DNA of 64,000 nucleotides from positions 698,707 through 762,706 of the forward strand of contig JALUTQ010000018.1 in NCBI GenBank assembly GCA_032718865.1, read 5' to 3'. The notes under the pieces were generated by a model. It worked only from the letters and a program-made list of their open reading frames with translations, made no database searches and was not told the DNA's origin. The stretch is from Tilletia caries. Its lineage: Eukaryota > Basidiomycota > Exobasidiomycetes > Tilletiales > Tilletiaceae. Of this stretch, positions 12,984 to 23,900 are shown piece by piece (within the stretch, counting starts at the first letter, position 1; each line of letters starts with the position of its first letter). The position numbers and the translations under genes are program-made.

Positions 12984-14911
12984 TCATTCGACCCGGTCCG
13001 AAAGGTTGAGCATCAACGTCGCCAGACAGCGCTTCGTAATCTGCAACGACGAGAAATCCCAGGGAGAGAACAAGCAAAAAGAAGGTGCGGGAATGGGAAG
13101 GCAAGGGCACGGTCAGAGAAATGGACAGAGCGCCGAAGATTTTTTTTTGGGGGGGAGGGGGGAGGTTACGTACGTGATCGTTCTTGAGCAGGATTGAGAA
13201 TGTCGCATCGCGGAGTGGGCCGGGCAAGCAGGCGCGCAGAGCCTCGCGCGCTCTGTTCGAGGGGAGAAAAGGGACGGGTTCAGCCATCCGACCCTTAGGT
13301 TTCACAAAAGAAAAGGAATGGGGCCAAGATTGACTCACCTCGGGTTGTCTGAAAGACGGAGGTAGCAGCGCACGACATGCTTAAGCAGCCTAACCGCCTG
13401 CGTCTCCACGATCTGCGCGACCATATTAGCCAACACGGTGCCGACCGCATAAAAACGCTCATACGTCTGACACACATACGACAGGCCCATATCGTCCAAC
13501 AAAATCTTCTGGACGATGAAGATGGCCACCGTCTTGCTGAGCTCGGAGCCGGTCTCCATGATCCGGAGGCAGAGCGGGATGATCTCGGTGGAGAGGAGGA
13601 AGGTGATCACGTCGGAGTTGTCGTTTTGCTTGACGAGGGCGCCGATGACGCCGAGGGAGGTCAGGCGGAGGTATTCGAAGGGCTTGTTCTTGGATGTGGT
13701 GTTGAGGAAGGGGTAGAGGAAGAGGGGGATGTGCGCTGTGGGAAGGAGTGATTCAGAGAGTGAGACACTGGAGAAAAGAAGAAGGACAGGACGCTGGGGG
13801 AAAAAAAAAAAAACTCACCCTGCAAGAAGAGACTCCTCGTCTCGGCATGGCTCGCAACGCACTGCAGCAGCGCCAGCGCATTACACACCCGATTACTCGC
13901 ATGCGCCGTCAGCGTCGGCGGACTCAGCATGGGATAAACAGCAATGATCTCCTGCAACAGACTGGACATGACGCCAAAGCTGTGCCAGAGCACAAGCGCA
14001 AGGTCGTCGTACTGCTCGCGCTTCTTGGACAGTTCGAGCAAGGCGTGCTCGCGTAAAGGGGACGAGCCAGGGTCGCCGTAGGGCAGACCTGTGAGTGCGT
14101 TTGTCGTCGATCCGATGGATTGCTTGTTGTTGTTCTGCGGATCGGAGGACGAAGCTGCGTTGGCGTGTGATGCAGTAGGCGAAGGAGCGGCACCGGTCCC
14201 ATTGGCGCCCTGTCCCTGCCCAGGCCCAGCAGACGCATGAGTCGAAGCGGGCGTACCAGCCATCTGTCCCGACGACCCCTGCTGATTCCCACCCGGCCCA
14301 GCCTGATCAGGCCGCTGACAGAGCTGGGTGATCAGGTAGTACACGCTCAACGCGGTGTTGGGGTTCGACGTGCTCGGCGCGGGGCCCGAGGCTGCTGATG
14401 ATGTGAGGGCGGTGCTGGGCGCGCCATTCCCTCCGCCGCCGCCGCCGCCGCCGTTGGCTGTGGAGTTGTTGGATGCGGATGCGGCTGATGGACCGCCGTT
14501 GCCGCCGCCTGGGTTATTGAGGGAGTGTGCCAGTGCTGAGGGTCCGCCGCCGAGGGAGAGGAGGTGCTGCTGCTGCTGTTGGGAGTGGGGCTGTAGTGAG
14601 CCGGGGACGGAGCCTGCGCCAAGGTGTGGACCGCCGTAGTGATGCTGCTGTTGATGCTGTTGCTGCTGCTGCTGTTGTTGTTGCTGTTGGAAAGGGTACT
14701 GGGAGTAGTGCTGTGCATAAGGCGAGGGCCCACCTGCGCCTAGACCGGGCATGCCCATCTGGGCGGCTCCAGCCGGTGTGGCTCTGCCTGCTGCATTGCT
14801 GCTGCCTTGCTGTGCTGCGGAAGGGAGCGGGGAGGAGGTTGACTGTGCTGGGCTTGCGAATGCGCCGAGGTCGAGGCCTGCGAGGGATGCGTTGAAGGAG
14901 TTGAGGTTCAT
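12984..14911 (-). CDS. CAF40: CCR4-NOT complex subunit Caf40 / Rcd1 (CNOT9)
   Basis: Four exons (14911-13819, 13735-13339, 13252-13174, 13040-12984) give 541 aa. About the first 170 residues are low complexity (long Gln, Gly and Ser runs). The conserved armadillo-repeat domain follows: [11 protein letters not shown], then [82 protein letters not shown], and the end [14 protein letters not shown] completed by the last exon. Inside the domain, after LCQRPDQ, is an unusual Gly/Ser/Ala-rich insertion of roughly 80 residues. Caf40 scaffolds CCR4-NOT, which deadenylates and represses mRNA. The frame stays open upstream to 15127 (72 codons), but M at 14911 starts the family-like protein, so I chose it. 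Neighbours suggest no shared function. Confidence 0.93.
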
Positions 14912-17900
14912 CCGATGTGCTGCGGGAGCCAACTGCGATGCTGGCACGTCTCCTTGGCTTGCGTTCTCGAGATAGCAACGCTGTCTGCTGTCGATGATCG
15001 ATGCTCCTTGCTGCTGCTGTTGGCTGCTGCTCCCCAAAGGGTCGAGCTTCGAGCTTCGACCTGGGCCGCGCCTGCTGCGTGGGAAAATCCACAACACCAC
15101 ATCCTCCACATCAGACCACCTTTCCAAGGGATCAATCGACCAACATTCCTGTTCACCACCACGCCCAACTCAACATCCAATTCGTTGTCTTCCCCTGCTT
15201 TCTCGGCCCTCTCTGCTCACAGCTCTGTCTTCTTCAATCGTCTCTCTAGGATGGCCGGGTCTGATGCTGACCGCTGACTTACATATTATCTTTCTTACCC
15301 TGCACCTCTTCCTCCTCCTCGTCACCCCCTTGACTTTCTCTGTCCCACATTTCTGCTCCCAGTGTCCTTCTTCTGTACGAACTCCCATAGGTCCCACGGA
15401 ATCGGGTATCGACATTCATCCACCGCTCGAAGCAGATCTCGAACCACAAAGGGGGGGCTTCTCTCGTTCGCGAACTTCAATCTGACCGCCTGTAACCTTC
15501 TCCTCCCTCCTCCTGCCTCTGCGCAAGCGTTCCCTCCATCGAGCGACCTTCCAAAGCGGATCGCCCTTTTCTGCCCGGTGGACCTATGTTCGCTCGCGTC
15601 GCGGTACTCACGTGGACCAACGCAACTTCGCCGGATGGCCAGCACAAGGCCCGATACACCGCTCAACTCCCCGACTTTCGCTCTCCCGGATTTCTCAGTC
15701 ACACCACACGCACATTTGGCCGACAAACATCTTTCACATCACGCATCAGATTTTTCCTCTTCGCGAGATCGAGCTGGCCTTCTATCGCCGAAGGACCTTC
15801 CAAACTGCAAACATACATACCAAATCCCAATCCCCCAACAAAAATACCCAAGGCTTTGGAGCCGAAGAAGCAATGCAGGTACCGACGACGCCCGACGCCC
15901 CGCAACAGGCGGGCCTGGCATCTCGCATTCACCACGTCTCTGGTACATAACATACATGCATGTGGTAGCATGCGACCATGGCACCATGCGCTGCTTTCCT
16001 TGTATAAATTTCTGTTTGCTTTGTCACATCGTTCATCTCGAAAAGCTCCCGCAGTCCGCAGGGCGCAGTAGAGGCGAGGCGGACTGACGGAGGCCATGGC
16101 CCGTGGGTGGAGCATGCAGCCCTGGGGCTATGACGGAGCCGACAAAGGGCGAAAGAGTCAGTAGCATGCGTGAGGAAGCAGAGATAATGTTTGGATGGGC
16201 GGAAGCTTGAGCTTGTGTCTCGCCTGTGTTTCAGCTCTCAACATCGTTTGTGCGACAGACGTCCACGCCGCTGAGCCCCAGGCAGGAAGGCGGAGGGGGA
16301 GGACCAAGCAACGCCGCCTGGGGCCTGGCAAGCTGCGCCATACATAGGACCGCGTGGGTTGAGCGTTGAGCGTCGAGAGCGTCGAGGTTGCAAGCAGGTT
16401 CAGTGCAAGGATGAGACGTTCAGACAAGGAAAGTTACACCATGCATCATACTGTCTGAGAGGTGCCAGGGCGCGGCGCTCGTTCGAGTCGTCTCTTCGCT
16501 GCCATGCGGGACTGCTGCGGGCTCGCCTTGGATTCGAGCTCCGTGCTCCGCGTGCACGCTTGCACAAGTGCACAGCTGTCATCCTGCATCCACCTCATCG
16601 AAATTCGAGAGCATCGTCAGAAAGTGAATGATGATGCTGCGATGCTGTGGATTCGAAAGTTCGAACACGACAAGTTCATCCTCATCGTCGAGCGCACTGC
16701 GCACTCGTTCAACAAGACGCCGAGCTCAAGGAATGTCTGATGTCTGTCGCTGGCGCGCCGCTGCTCCAGAGTCCAGTCAGTGTCAACGAGAATGGACACT
16801 TGTCGACAACAATACTGATGGTGAAGGTGACGAACTGACGATGGTGAAGCCCCGGATGAACATGAACCACGATCGTGAGGAATGGTGCAATTTAACCAAC
16901 AGAATTCGCATAAGAGAGGCGCTAGCGCCGTGTTCCTGGGCTAACATATCTTGCATATGGGAGGGCTAAGACAGAGTTTGCCGTTCCTTAAGCCTGAATG
17001 TGCCCTTACTTTCTATTTTATCTTTGCCACGCACGCTCACGGGAACCACACGAAGACCGACACCGCCGGCACCACCTCGACCTCCCACACATCAAAGCCG
17101 AACGAAGAAGGGAGTGCCTGCGCGAGCCCGTCGTGGAGAGACTTGTTCAGCTGTGTGAACGCATGAATTGGCATCTTGCGTGGTGCTCAGGTGCTGGTAG
17201 CTACCAACCTTGCGACTTTATCTGCTGGTGGACGTCTGAGAAGGTATTATTGCCTCTTTATGATCATGCTGGCGACGATGCTGCGGATTTCCGTCAATAC
17301 ATAATCCCTGTCGAATTGGCCAACGTCCACGGAGGCATCAGGCCAGCCGGCGGTGAGCAGAGCGAGCCAGGAGGGTGTCCCCGTTCTATGTATCGTCTCT
17401 CCAAGCTTGTGCGGTGGATGTTTTTTAAAGCAAACTGGAGGCTGGAGGCGTGGAGGGAAAGCTTGTGCAAAGACTACTTGACTCTGCTCCCATCATCTCT
17501 AGCGCTGTCTTATTCATTATTTATGTATTGTGCCGGTCACGCCACGAACCACGCCTCCCCTGCCCTTATTACATATTTTCCTCTCGGACGGCGGACCCGT
17601 CGGCGTGGTTTGTGGGATTGTCAGCATCGCCGACGGTTGTCTCCCTGGATTCAGAGGAGGGCGAGGAGCGCGGGCGAGGTTGTCTTGGCTTCTGGGTGCT
17701 GCTGAAGGGAAGGAGACGCCAAGGAGGGAAGGTAGGCAGGCGGGTACGGCGGTGAGTAGGGAGCCGAGCGAAGGGGGTTTGGTTCGAAGGGGGAGAGACG
17801 GGAGGGTGGCACATGGCACAGGGCACTGGAGCAGCGATTCCCGAGAAGTTTCAATTTCGTGGGCCAATCAAGATGACGAGTGGAACATAGCGCGTACCTT

Positions 17901-18169
17901 TTGCGCGTGCATGCAGGCCCACTTTGTATGACTATAGAGACCGATGAATTGGAGCAGAGAGTGGGCAGTGGCGCTGCCTTGCTTTTGTTGTGCGTTCTGT
18001 ATTTAGGTCAGTTCTGCAGTCGCCCTTCTGCAGCAGGCACCTCCTTTTCTCCCTCTCTCGTACCCTCTTGATCTTCGCCTTCGCCTTCGTCCAGTCCACC
18101 ACCTTCTTGCAGTGAAAGGGTGCTCTCACCTTGACCTTTCCCACAGCGAGGTCTCTCTCACCACACACG
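14912..18169. other. Long region without a supported gene (3.2 kb)
   Basis: Several short ORFs exist but none shows a domain, a convincing intron set or a family motif. The most protein-like starts at 15640 on the plus strand (MASTRPDTPLNSPTFALPDF, about 110 codons). It could be the first exon of an unrecognised gene or a 5' fragment, but no continuation was found. A 235-codon ORF at 16998-17705 has Arg/Cys/Trp-rich composition typical of chance frames. I found no tRNA with matching stems and no repeats of note. The right end contains the promoter of the secreted-repeat gene, with CT-rich tracts near 18030-18070. Confidence 0.45.
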
Positions 18170-19300
18170 ATGCGGATCTCAATCTCATTCGCAGCAATAC
18201 TCGCCTTTGCCGTCGTGGCGATAGCAGCACCGGCACCGGCACCGGAACAACACAATGACCTCGTAAATCGAGAACCTCTCGGCACTTCGTGGCCCCCGGG
18301 ACGGCCCTGGAGACATGCGCAGGCACAGCAGGCGGAGGACAGCAGTGAACAGCCTGCCGCCACACTTGACGCCGACGCCGATGCCGACGTCACCACCGCA
18401 CCCGTCGACGAAGCCGCCCAAGACGTAGTAGCAGACGACGAATCTCGCGGAAACGGCCATGGGAACGGTCACGCTTACGGCCACGGCCACGGCAACGGTA
18501 ACGCACCCGCCAAGGACTGGGGCAGCTGGGGTGGGGGAATGAACAACGCATGGAAGAAGGACCTGCCCCCGCAAGCCCACGGCCACGGTCCGCCCGACGG
18601 TGGCCCACCCGGTCTCGAAGGTGGTCGGGGCCCACCCGGTGGAGGACCGGCGAAGGACTGGGGAAGTTGGGGTGGGGGTATGAACAATGCTTGGAGGAAG
18701 GACCTCCCCCCTCAAGCCCAAGGACACGGAAAAGGCCACGCCTACGGCCGTCCGAACGCAGACTGGGTCATCGGTAACGGGTGGAAGAAGCGGGACGCCG
18801 GCCCGGCCCACGGTGCGACTGCGCCTAAGCCCGCGAAGGATTTTACGAACCCGGGGAATACGGGCTTCAAGAAGCGGGGACGTGGTGGGAATGGACATGG
18901 TCGATTCGGCGACGACGATGCCGACGTTGACGTGTCCGACAACGATGACGGACCTGGACACCACGGTGGTGGGCCTCCTTTTGGACTTGGTGGACCGCAC
19001 CAGGGCAAGGGCTGGCAGGTGGGCCATGGCTGGAAGCGGGCGGAGGAGGAGAAGGAGAAGCGGCTCTTCGGCGGCGGCGGTGGTGGCAACAAGCGACCGA
19101 GTCAAAAACAACCGACCCACCAACAACAGCAACAACAACAACAGGAGCCGGTCGTAGGAGTGACGACGGGTGCTGTTGAGGCTGTTGTTGCGCCTGTTGT
19201 GGAGGTTGCACCTGCGCCTGCGTCTGACTGGAACCGGATGAAGTCGTGGAAGAAGGATGTTGGTGCACACCACGAGCACGAGGGCCCGCACCACCACTGA
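18170..19300 (+). CDS. Secreted Kex2-type multi-peptide precursor with Trp-rich repeats (KEP-like)
   Basis: A single-exon 376-aa protein starts at 18170, where the signal peptide begins (MRISISFAAILAFAVVAIAA, cut near residue 20). After an acidic Asp/Ala spacer come six degenerate units, each an aromatic pair followed by a dibasic site: residues 115-131 and 162-178 (both DWGSWGGGMNNAW then KK or RK), 197-209 (DWVIGNGWKKR), 223-236 (DFTNPGNTGFKKR), 279-290 (GWQVGHGWKR) and 352-362 (DWNRMKSWKK). Linkers are Gly/His/Pro-rich, with a Gln run at 318-325 and a His-rich end. The layout matches fungal Kex2-processed repeat proteins, a class including alpha-pheromone precursors, Ustilago Rep1-type surface peptides and RiPP precursors. 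No tailoring enzyme is adjacent. That the repeats are released as peptides is inferred. Confidence 0.72.
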   Translation: MRISISFAAILAFAVVAIAAPAPAPEQHNDLVNREPLGTSWPPGRPWRHAQAQQAEDSSEQPAATLDADADADVTTAPVDEAAQDVVADDESRGNGHGNGHAYGHGHGNGNAPAKDWGSWGGGMNNAWKKDLPPQAHGHGPPDGGPPGLEGGRGPPGGGPAKDWGSWGGGMNNAWRKDLPPQAQGHGKGHAYGRPNADWVIGNGWKKRDAGPAHGATAPKPAKDFTNPGNTGFKKRGRGGNGHGRFGDDDADVDVSDNDDGPGHHGGGPPFGLGGPHQGKGWQVGHGWKRAEEEKEKRLFGGGGGGNKRPSQKQPTHQQQQQQQQEPVVGVTTGAVEAVVAPVVEVAPAPASDWNRMKSWKKDVGAHHEHEGPHHH

Positions 19301-20116
19301 GCGGAAGGCGCCCCGACCCCGACCCCGACCCGGACTCCCGACTGTCGAGCCACGAGATACATCTCTTTTCCAAGTCCCCTGGAATCTCTTCCATCTTCTT
19401 CCTCCATCTCTCCAGTTTTTTTTTTTTTCAAGAAGCGACGGGTTCGACTCCTTTTTTCACCACCTTTTCTGCATTCCGGTCTCTTCTACACTTGGACAAC
19501 CCATCCCCATATTTCGATATTCCAAACGGTTTCTCTTTCGACCCCTCCCCCTTCGCCAGCCAGCCACCCGCCGCCCCTTCCCCGCCGTTCGACTATACTA
19601 CTTCGGTGACACATACCTTACCCTCTGGCTTTATAACCAAACCCTTTTCTCTCTGCTACGGGCTCTCTCTCTCTCTCTCTCTCTCCGCTTTCCATCTTCT
19701 TCCCCTCCTTCCCTTCTTTGCCTTCTTCCCTCACACACGGAGCAGCAACACACACACACACCACCACACACACGCTCATTTACCTCGTCCCACTCCTCCT
19801 GCCGCTGTTTTATTACACCTCCTTCCCCCCTCTCTCTCTCGCTCTCAACGTCTCTCCGCTTTCTGCTTCCGATCTGCACATAGTAGTAGTTCAGATACTC
19901 GCTATCATTTACCTTATCGAATTCCATAAAAAAAAATTGTGCATACAGGTCTCGTCGTGTTGCATCGTCCGTGCCTCGGGAGAGGGCTCCCGTCGCTGGC
20001 GAGATGGGGGACCATCAATGCTGGAATGGAGAATGACAGTTGTGTTCGATTACGCTCGAAACTCTGCGGGGGAAATCCATCAAGGATCCCCCGCCCGGCC
20101 GGCCGGCTTCAGGGTT
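19301..20116. other. Pyrimidine-rich intergenic region
   Basis: The plus strand is strongly C/T-rich (about 19370-19860), with a CT microsatellite near 19667-19684 and CA repeats near 19748-19775. A short GACCCC-type direct repeat directly follows the upstream stop codon. Long open frames on the plus strand are Ser/Pro/Leu/Phe-rich, as expected from pyrimidine bias, and are not supported as genes. The region separates the secreted-repeat gene from the convergent SPC1. Confidence 0.5.
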
Positions 20117-20578
20117 TCATGCCTTCACTGTTTTTGAGGTAGATGTTGGCGTAGATGTTACTGCTGTGTCTGTGTCTGTGGATGTCGATCGGTTGGGGAG
20201 CCATTGCACGGGGTACTTGTTGTACATCGGCCACGGCGGCACGCTTGCCTGAGATCGAAGAAGGGGGCCCGAGTCAGTCCTCAACACACATAACTCGATG
20301 GGAAGGATGGAGGAAGGGCAACTGACAGTAAGCGCAAGGACGACGCCGAGGGCGTAGATGAGCAGGGTGGTCTCGAGGGATGCGGTGAGGTAGCCGGCGA
20401 CGACGGCGACGAGGGTGAAGAGGGCGATGGTTTCTTGTGCGATGCGGTCTGCGAGGCGTTGGCCTTGGAAGTCCTGTGCAAACAGAAGGAGAGCATGGAT
20501 TTGTGAGTTGAGCAATGAGGAGGGAGGGTGGGTGTCACTTACGATCTTGCCGTCGATGATCTTCTGGATCTGGTCCAT
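20117..20578 (-). CDS. SPC1: Signal peptidase complex subunit Spc1 (SPC12)
   Basis: Three exons (20578-20543, 20473-20327, 20248-20117) join at phase 0 to 104 aa, the family's usual size. The family pattern is complete: MDQIQKIIDGKI, then DFQGQRLADRIAQET, two membrane segments separated by a short loop (IALFTLVAVVAGYLTAS and LLIYALGVVLAL), then VPPWPMYNKYPVQWLP facing the cytosol. The subunit assists the ER signal peptidase complex. The tail is Ser/Thr-rich. The first exon is only 12 codons. Upstream in-frame codons are rejected because the family starts at the MDQ methionine. It is divergent from the FHA gene, 350 bp between starts. Confidence 0.92.
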   Translation of the reverse strand: MDQIQKIIDGKIVSDTHPPSSLLNSQIHALLLFAQDFQGQRLADRIAQETIALFTLVAVVAGYLTASLETTLLIYALGVVLALTVSCPSSILPIELCVLRTDSGPLLRSQASVPPWPMYNKYPVQWLPNRSTSTDTDTAVTSTPTSTSKTVKA

Positions 20579-20928
20579 GATGATGATGGTGATGAGAGAC
20601 GCGCGCGCTTCAGTTGTGGTGGTGCGAGAGAGGGCAGTGGTCGTTGTACTCAGTGGAGAGCAAGGCAAGCTTCCAGCTCATCCCCTCATCCCAGCCAGGC
20701 CCCGAGAGCGAGATGGGGAGGGCAGCGGGAGAATGAGGTAGCGCAATATCCATGGTAAAATGTGTACTTTCCATTTGCATTTCGCTTCGCAATTGCCTTC
20801 GAATCCCGGGAAGGCTTCCCAAAAATTTGGGGGGGAAGCCTCTGCTCACATCTCACATCTTACAGCATCGACAGCAGCGATCTCGACAGCGGCAGTGTTA
20901 GTGATAGCGACAACGATAGGAGCGCCAC

Positions 20929-23900
20929 ATGCAAAGTCACCATGAGCACGAGCTCGACCCTCGACCCCCGGACCAGCTACAGCTCCAGCTCGACTCAGCT
21001 CCAGCTACAGCTACAGCTACGGCTACAGCAGCGCTCGCCCTGGCCCCCGTCGAAGAGTACCAGCACCAGCACCAGCACCAGGGGCAGATCCACGCATACG
21101 CAAAGCTCGAGTTCCCAGGCTTCTCATACTACATTCAGACCCTCAACGTGACCATCGGCAGGAGACCCACAACCTCTGCCACCACCACCACCACCACCAC
21201 CACCACAGCAGAGTCCCTCCTCCCCATCCAGTCACAGCAGTACCTACACCTACACTCCCCCTTCCCGCAGCAGCAGCAGCAGTCACAACAGCTACACACA
21301 CAACCACAGCAGCACCCACACGACGGCGGCCAGCACGTCGACGTCGATCTCGGCCCACTCAAGTCCATCTCACGTCTACATGCCCGCATCTTCTACCTCG
21401 CCCCGGGTCAGCCACTCCATCTCGCCGCTGCCTCCGCCGCACTCACCGACCAGGACCAGGCCGCTGCGCTTGAGCTGCTGGCCGAGTTTGGCGCCTTAGA
21501 GGGGGTAAGTGCGGGCCAGATGGAGGATGTGTTCATGACGAATGCGGACAGTTTGGACGTGGGCGGCGGGCCGCTTGGGACTGGTGCAAGCATAGCTGCG
21601 GCGGCGGCGGCGGCGGCGAGTAACGGCAGCAGTAATCTCCCCTCCGCCTCGTCGGCCCCTCATCACTTTGCCATCCGGAACGGGATCACCATCGGCCCAC
21701 TCTCGCCTGCGTCCAGCCATTCCGGGCCTGTCACTACAGCGACAATAAGCAGCGGCGCGGCCCTGCCAGTGGAGGCAGGAGCAGGGGCAGGGTCCAGTGC
21801 AGCCACTGCCACTTCCGGAGCGGGAGCGGGAGCGGGAGCGGGAATGGTAGCCGGCTGGGATCCCAATGCGGTCATCTACGCTGGCAGCAGAGGCATTGCG
21901 CCCCTTGTCAACTGGTCCGAACAGCAGCAGCAACAACCACAGTATTCAGAGTATCAACAACAGCATCAGATGGGCCACTTCATACTCCATGTACTCGGCA
22001 GGAACGGCGCCTTTGTCGACGATGTCTGGGCAGAGAAGGATTGCTGTATTGCACTCGGCAAGAGGTCAGTTTCCTTTCACCCTGTCTCCCCTTTGTGCTC
22101 GAAGGCTGACAATCAAATTTCCATCTCGCGGCCGATGCGCGCGCCCGCAAAAATGAATGAATGAACAGGACCAAGATCCAGATTGCCGAACGCGTCTTCT
22201 ACTTCGTCCTCCCGCGTCAGGTCAGCGCGAGTGCCGATGATGACGACGACGAGGACGACGACATGACCACCTTCAGCGGGCCCATGGCAGCCCTCCACCA
22301 CAACCCCTCTGCACTCCTCCTCGACCCTTTCCTCTCCAAGGACTCCGATGCTGATTCATCTGACAGCGACGACGACGATGACGACGATGACGACGACGAT
22401 GAGGATGAGGATACCTCCGATTCGGACCTCAGCGACCTCTCCGGCGACCTCGTCGACTCCAGCGACGACGAGGCTGACGACAGCGAGCAGGAGAACGACG
22501 CGAGTGATGAGTCGGAGGAGGACGACGACGATGATGCGAATGCGCTCGACAGTACCGACGATGGTGGCCATCTGGTCGAGAGTACGGATGACAGCAGCGA
22601 CGACGATGACGACGATGATGATTTCGTCGAATTACCCTTGCCGCCGCCGCTCCATTCTCGACTGCCCAGTGGGGGCAGCAGCAAGATTCTCGAGCCTGTC
22701 GGGTTTGGCAAAAATGGCAAGGGAGGAGGGGCAGGCGGGAAGGCAGGAGGGAAGGGCAAAGGACAGGGGAAGGGGAAGGGGAAGGGTGGGGATTATGCGC
22801 GTAAGAACCCGGCGAATCCGCCGCCGTTGCCTAAATCTCCCCATACCACGAGCAACAACAAGGGCAAAGCCAAAGCGAGTCCGAAAGCGTCGTCCTCTTC
22901 GACCCTCCTCGTCTCGCCCACTGTACCAAGAGCGACTGCGAGCAGTAGTAGTCCTTCGAAGAAGAAGGCCGCCGCCGGCGCTGCTGCTGCTGCCACCACC
23001 ACACCTGCGTCTACTACGACGTCCCCGGCGAAGAACAGGAATAAGATCGCGACGTGGATGTTCACGGGCGGAGTCGCGGGGCGGAAGCGCAAGCGGGGCG
23101 TACCCGGCGGACCGGACTCGGACGGCGAGGGCGGCTACTTCCCGAACGGCTCCGGCGTAGGGAAGAATCGTAGTGCCGGTGGGAAGGGACGGGATGGGAA
23201 TCCTGGTTCTTCTGGCCTAGGAGGGATGATCAGGAAGGAAGAACCGATGAAGGTGGGCACGCCGATTGGGATTGAGGCGTTGGAGGCTGCGCAGAGACGG
23301 GCTAAGGCGGCGAAGCTTGCGGCTGCGAAGACGGTGGGAGCTGCGGGTGCGGTGGGGAGTGGGAGTGGGAAGGCGGCTGCGGCTGCGGTGGTTAATGGGC
23401 CTGGGAGAGGGGTCGCGCCGGTCACGGCGGCGGCGGCGGCGGGAGTGGAGATGTCGAATGGGAAGGCGGGGGGTGTCAAGCCGAATGGGGGAGCATCGTC
23501 GCCGTCAAAAGCTGCCGTACCCGCATTGCCCAAAGCGCCAGCTGCGGCCTTTTCCTCTTCTGCGGCGCCGGTAGGGGCAGGGGCAGGGGCGGGGGCGGGG
23601 AGTACGTCGGTGCATAGAGCGGGGATGGCTCCTGCTTTGCATGGTGTGAAAGTGGAGGTGGGTCGGCCGAAGGTTCCTGCGGCTGCTGGGGCGTCGGCGT
23701 TGCCGTCAATACCGAGAATGTCGGCGGCGGCCGGGCCAGCAGCGCGGGCGCCGCTGCCTCCGATCCCGCTCAAAGCGTCTGCGATGACAGCTGCGTCCGC
23801 GCCTGCGCCTGTGGCTTCGACTTCGATTTCGACTTCGACGTCAGCTGCGACTCCAGCTGCAGCTGCTGTCGTTAAGGCGGAGGCGCCTGCGTCTGTGCCT

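Noticed and set aside
16998..17705. 235-codon ORF in the gap upstream of the secreted-repeat gene
   Set aside because: No homologous motif, mixed Arg/Cys/Trp content and no sensible leader; treated as chance.
18170..19300. The repeat protein as a basidiomycete mating pheromone
   Set aside because: Basidiomycete pheromones are short precursors with a C-terminal CaaX box; this protein ends HHH and has no CaaX.
18170..20578. RiPP (ustiloxin-type) gene cluster
   Set aside because: The flanking genes are CAF40 and SPC1; no UstYa-type, P450 or tyrosinase gene is adjacent, so only the precursor-like layout remains.
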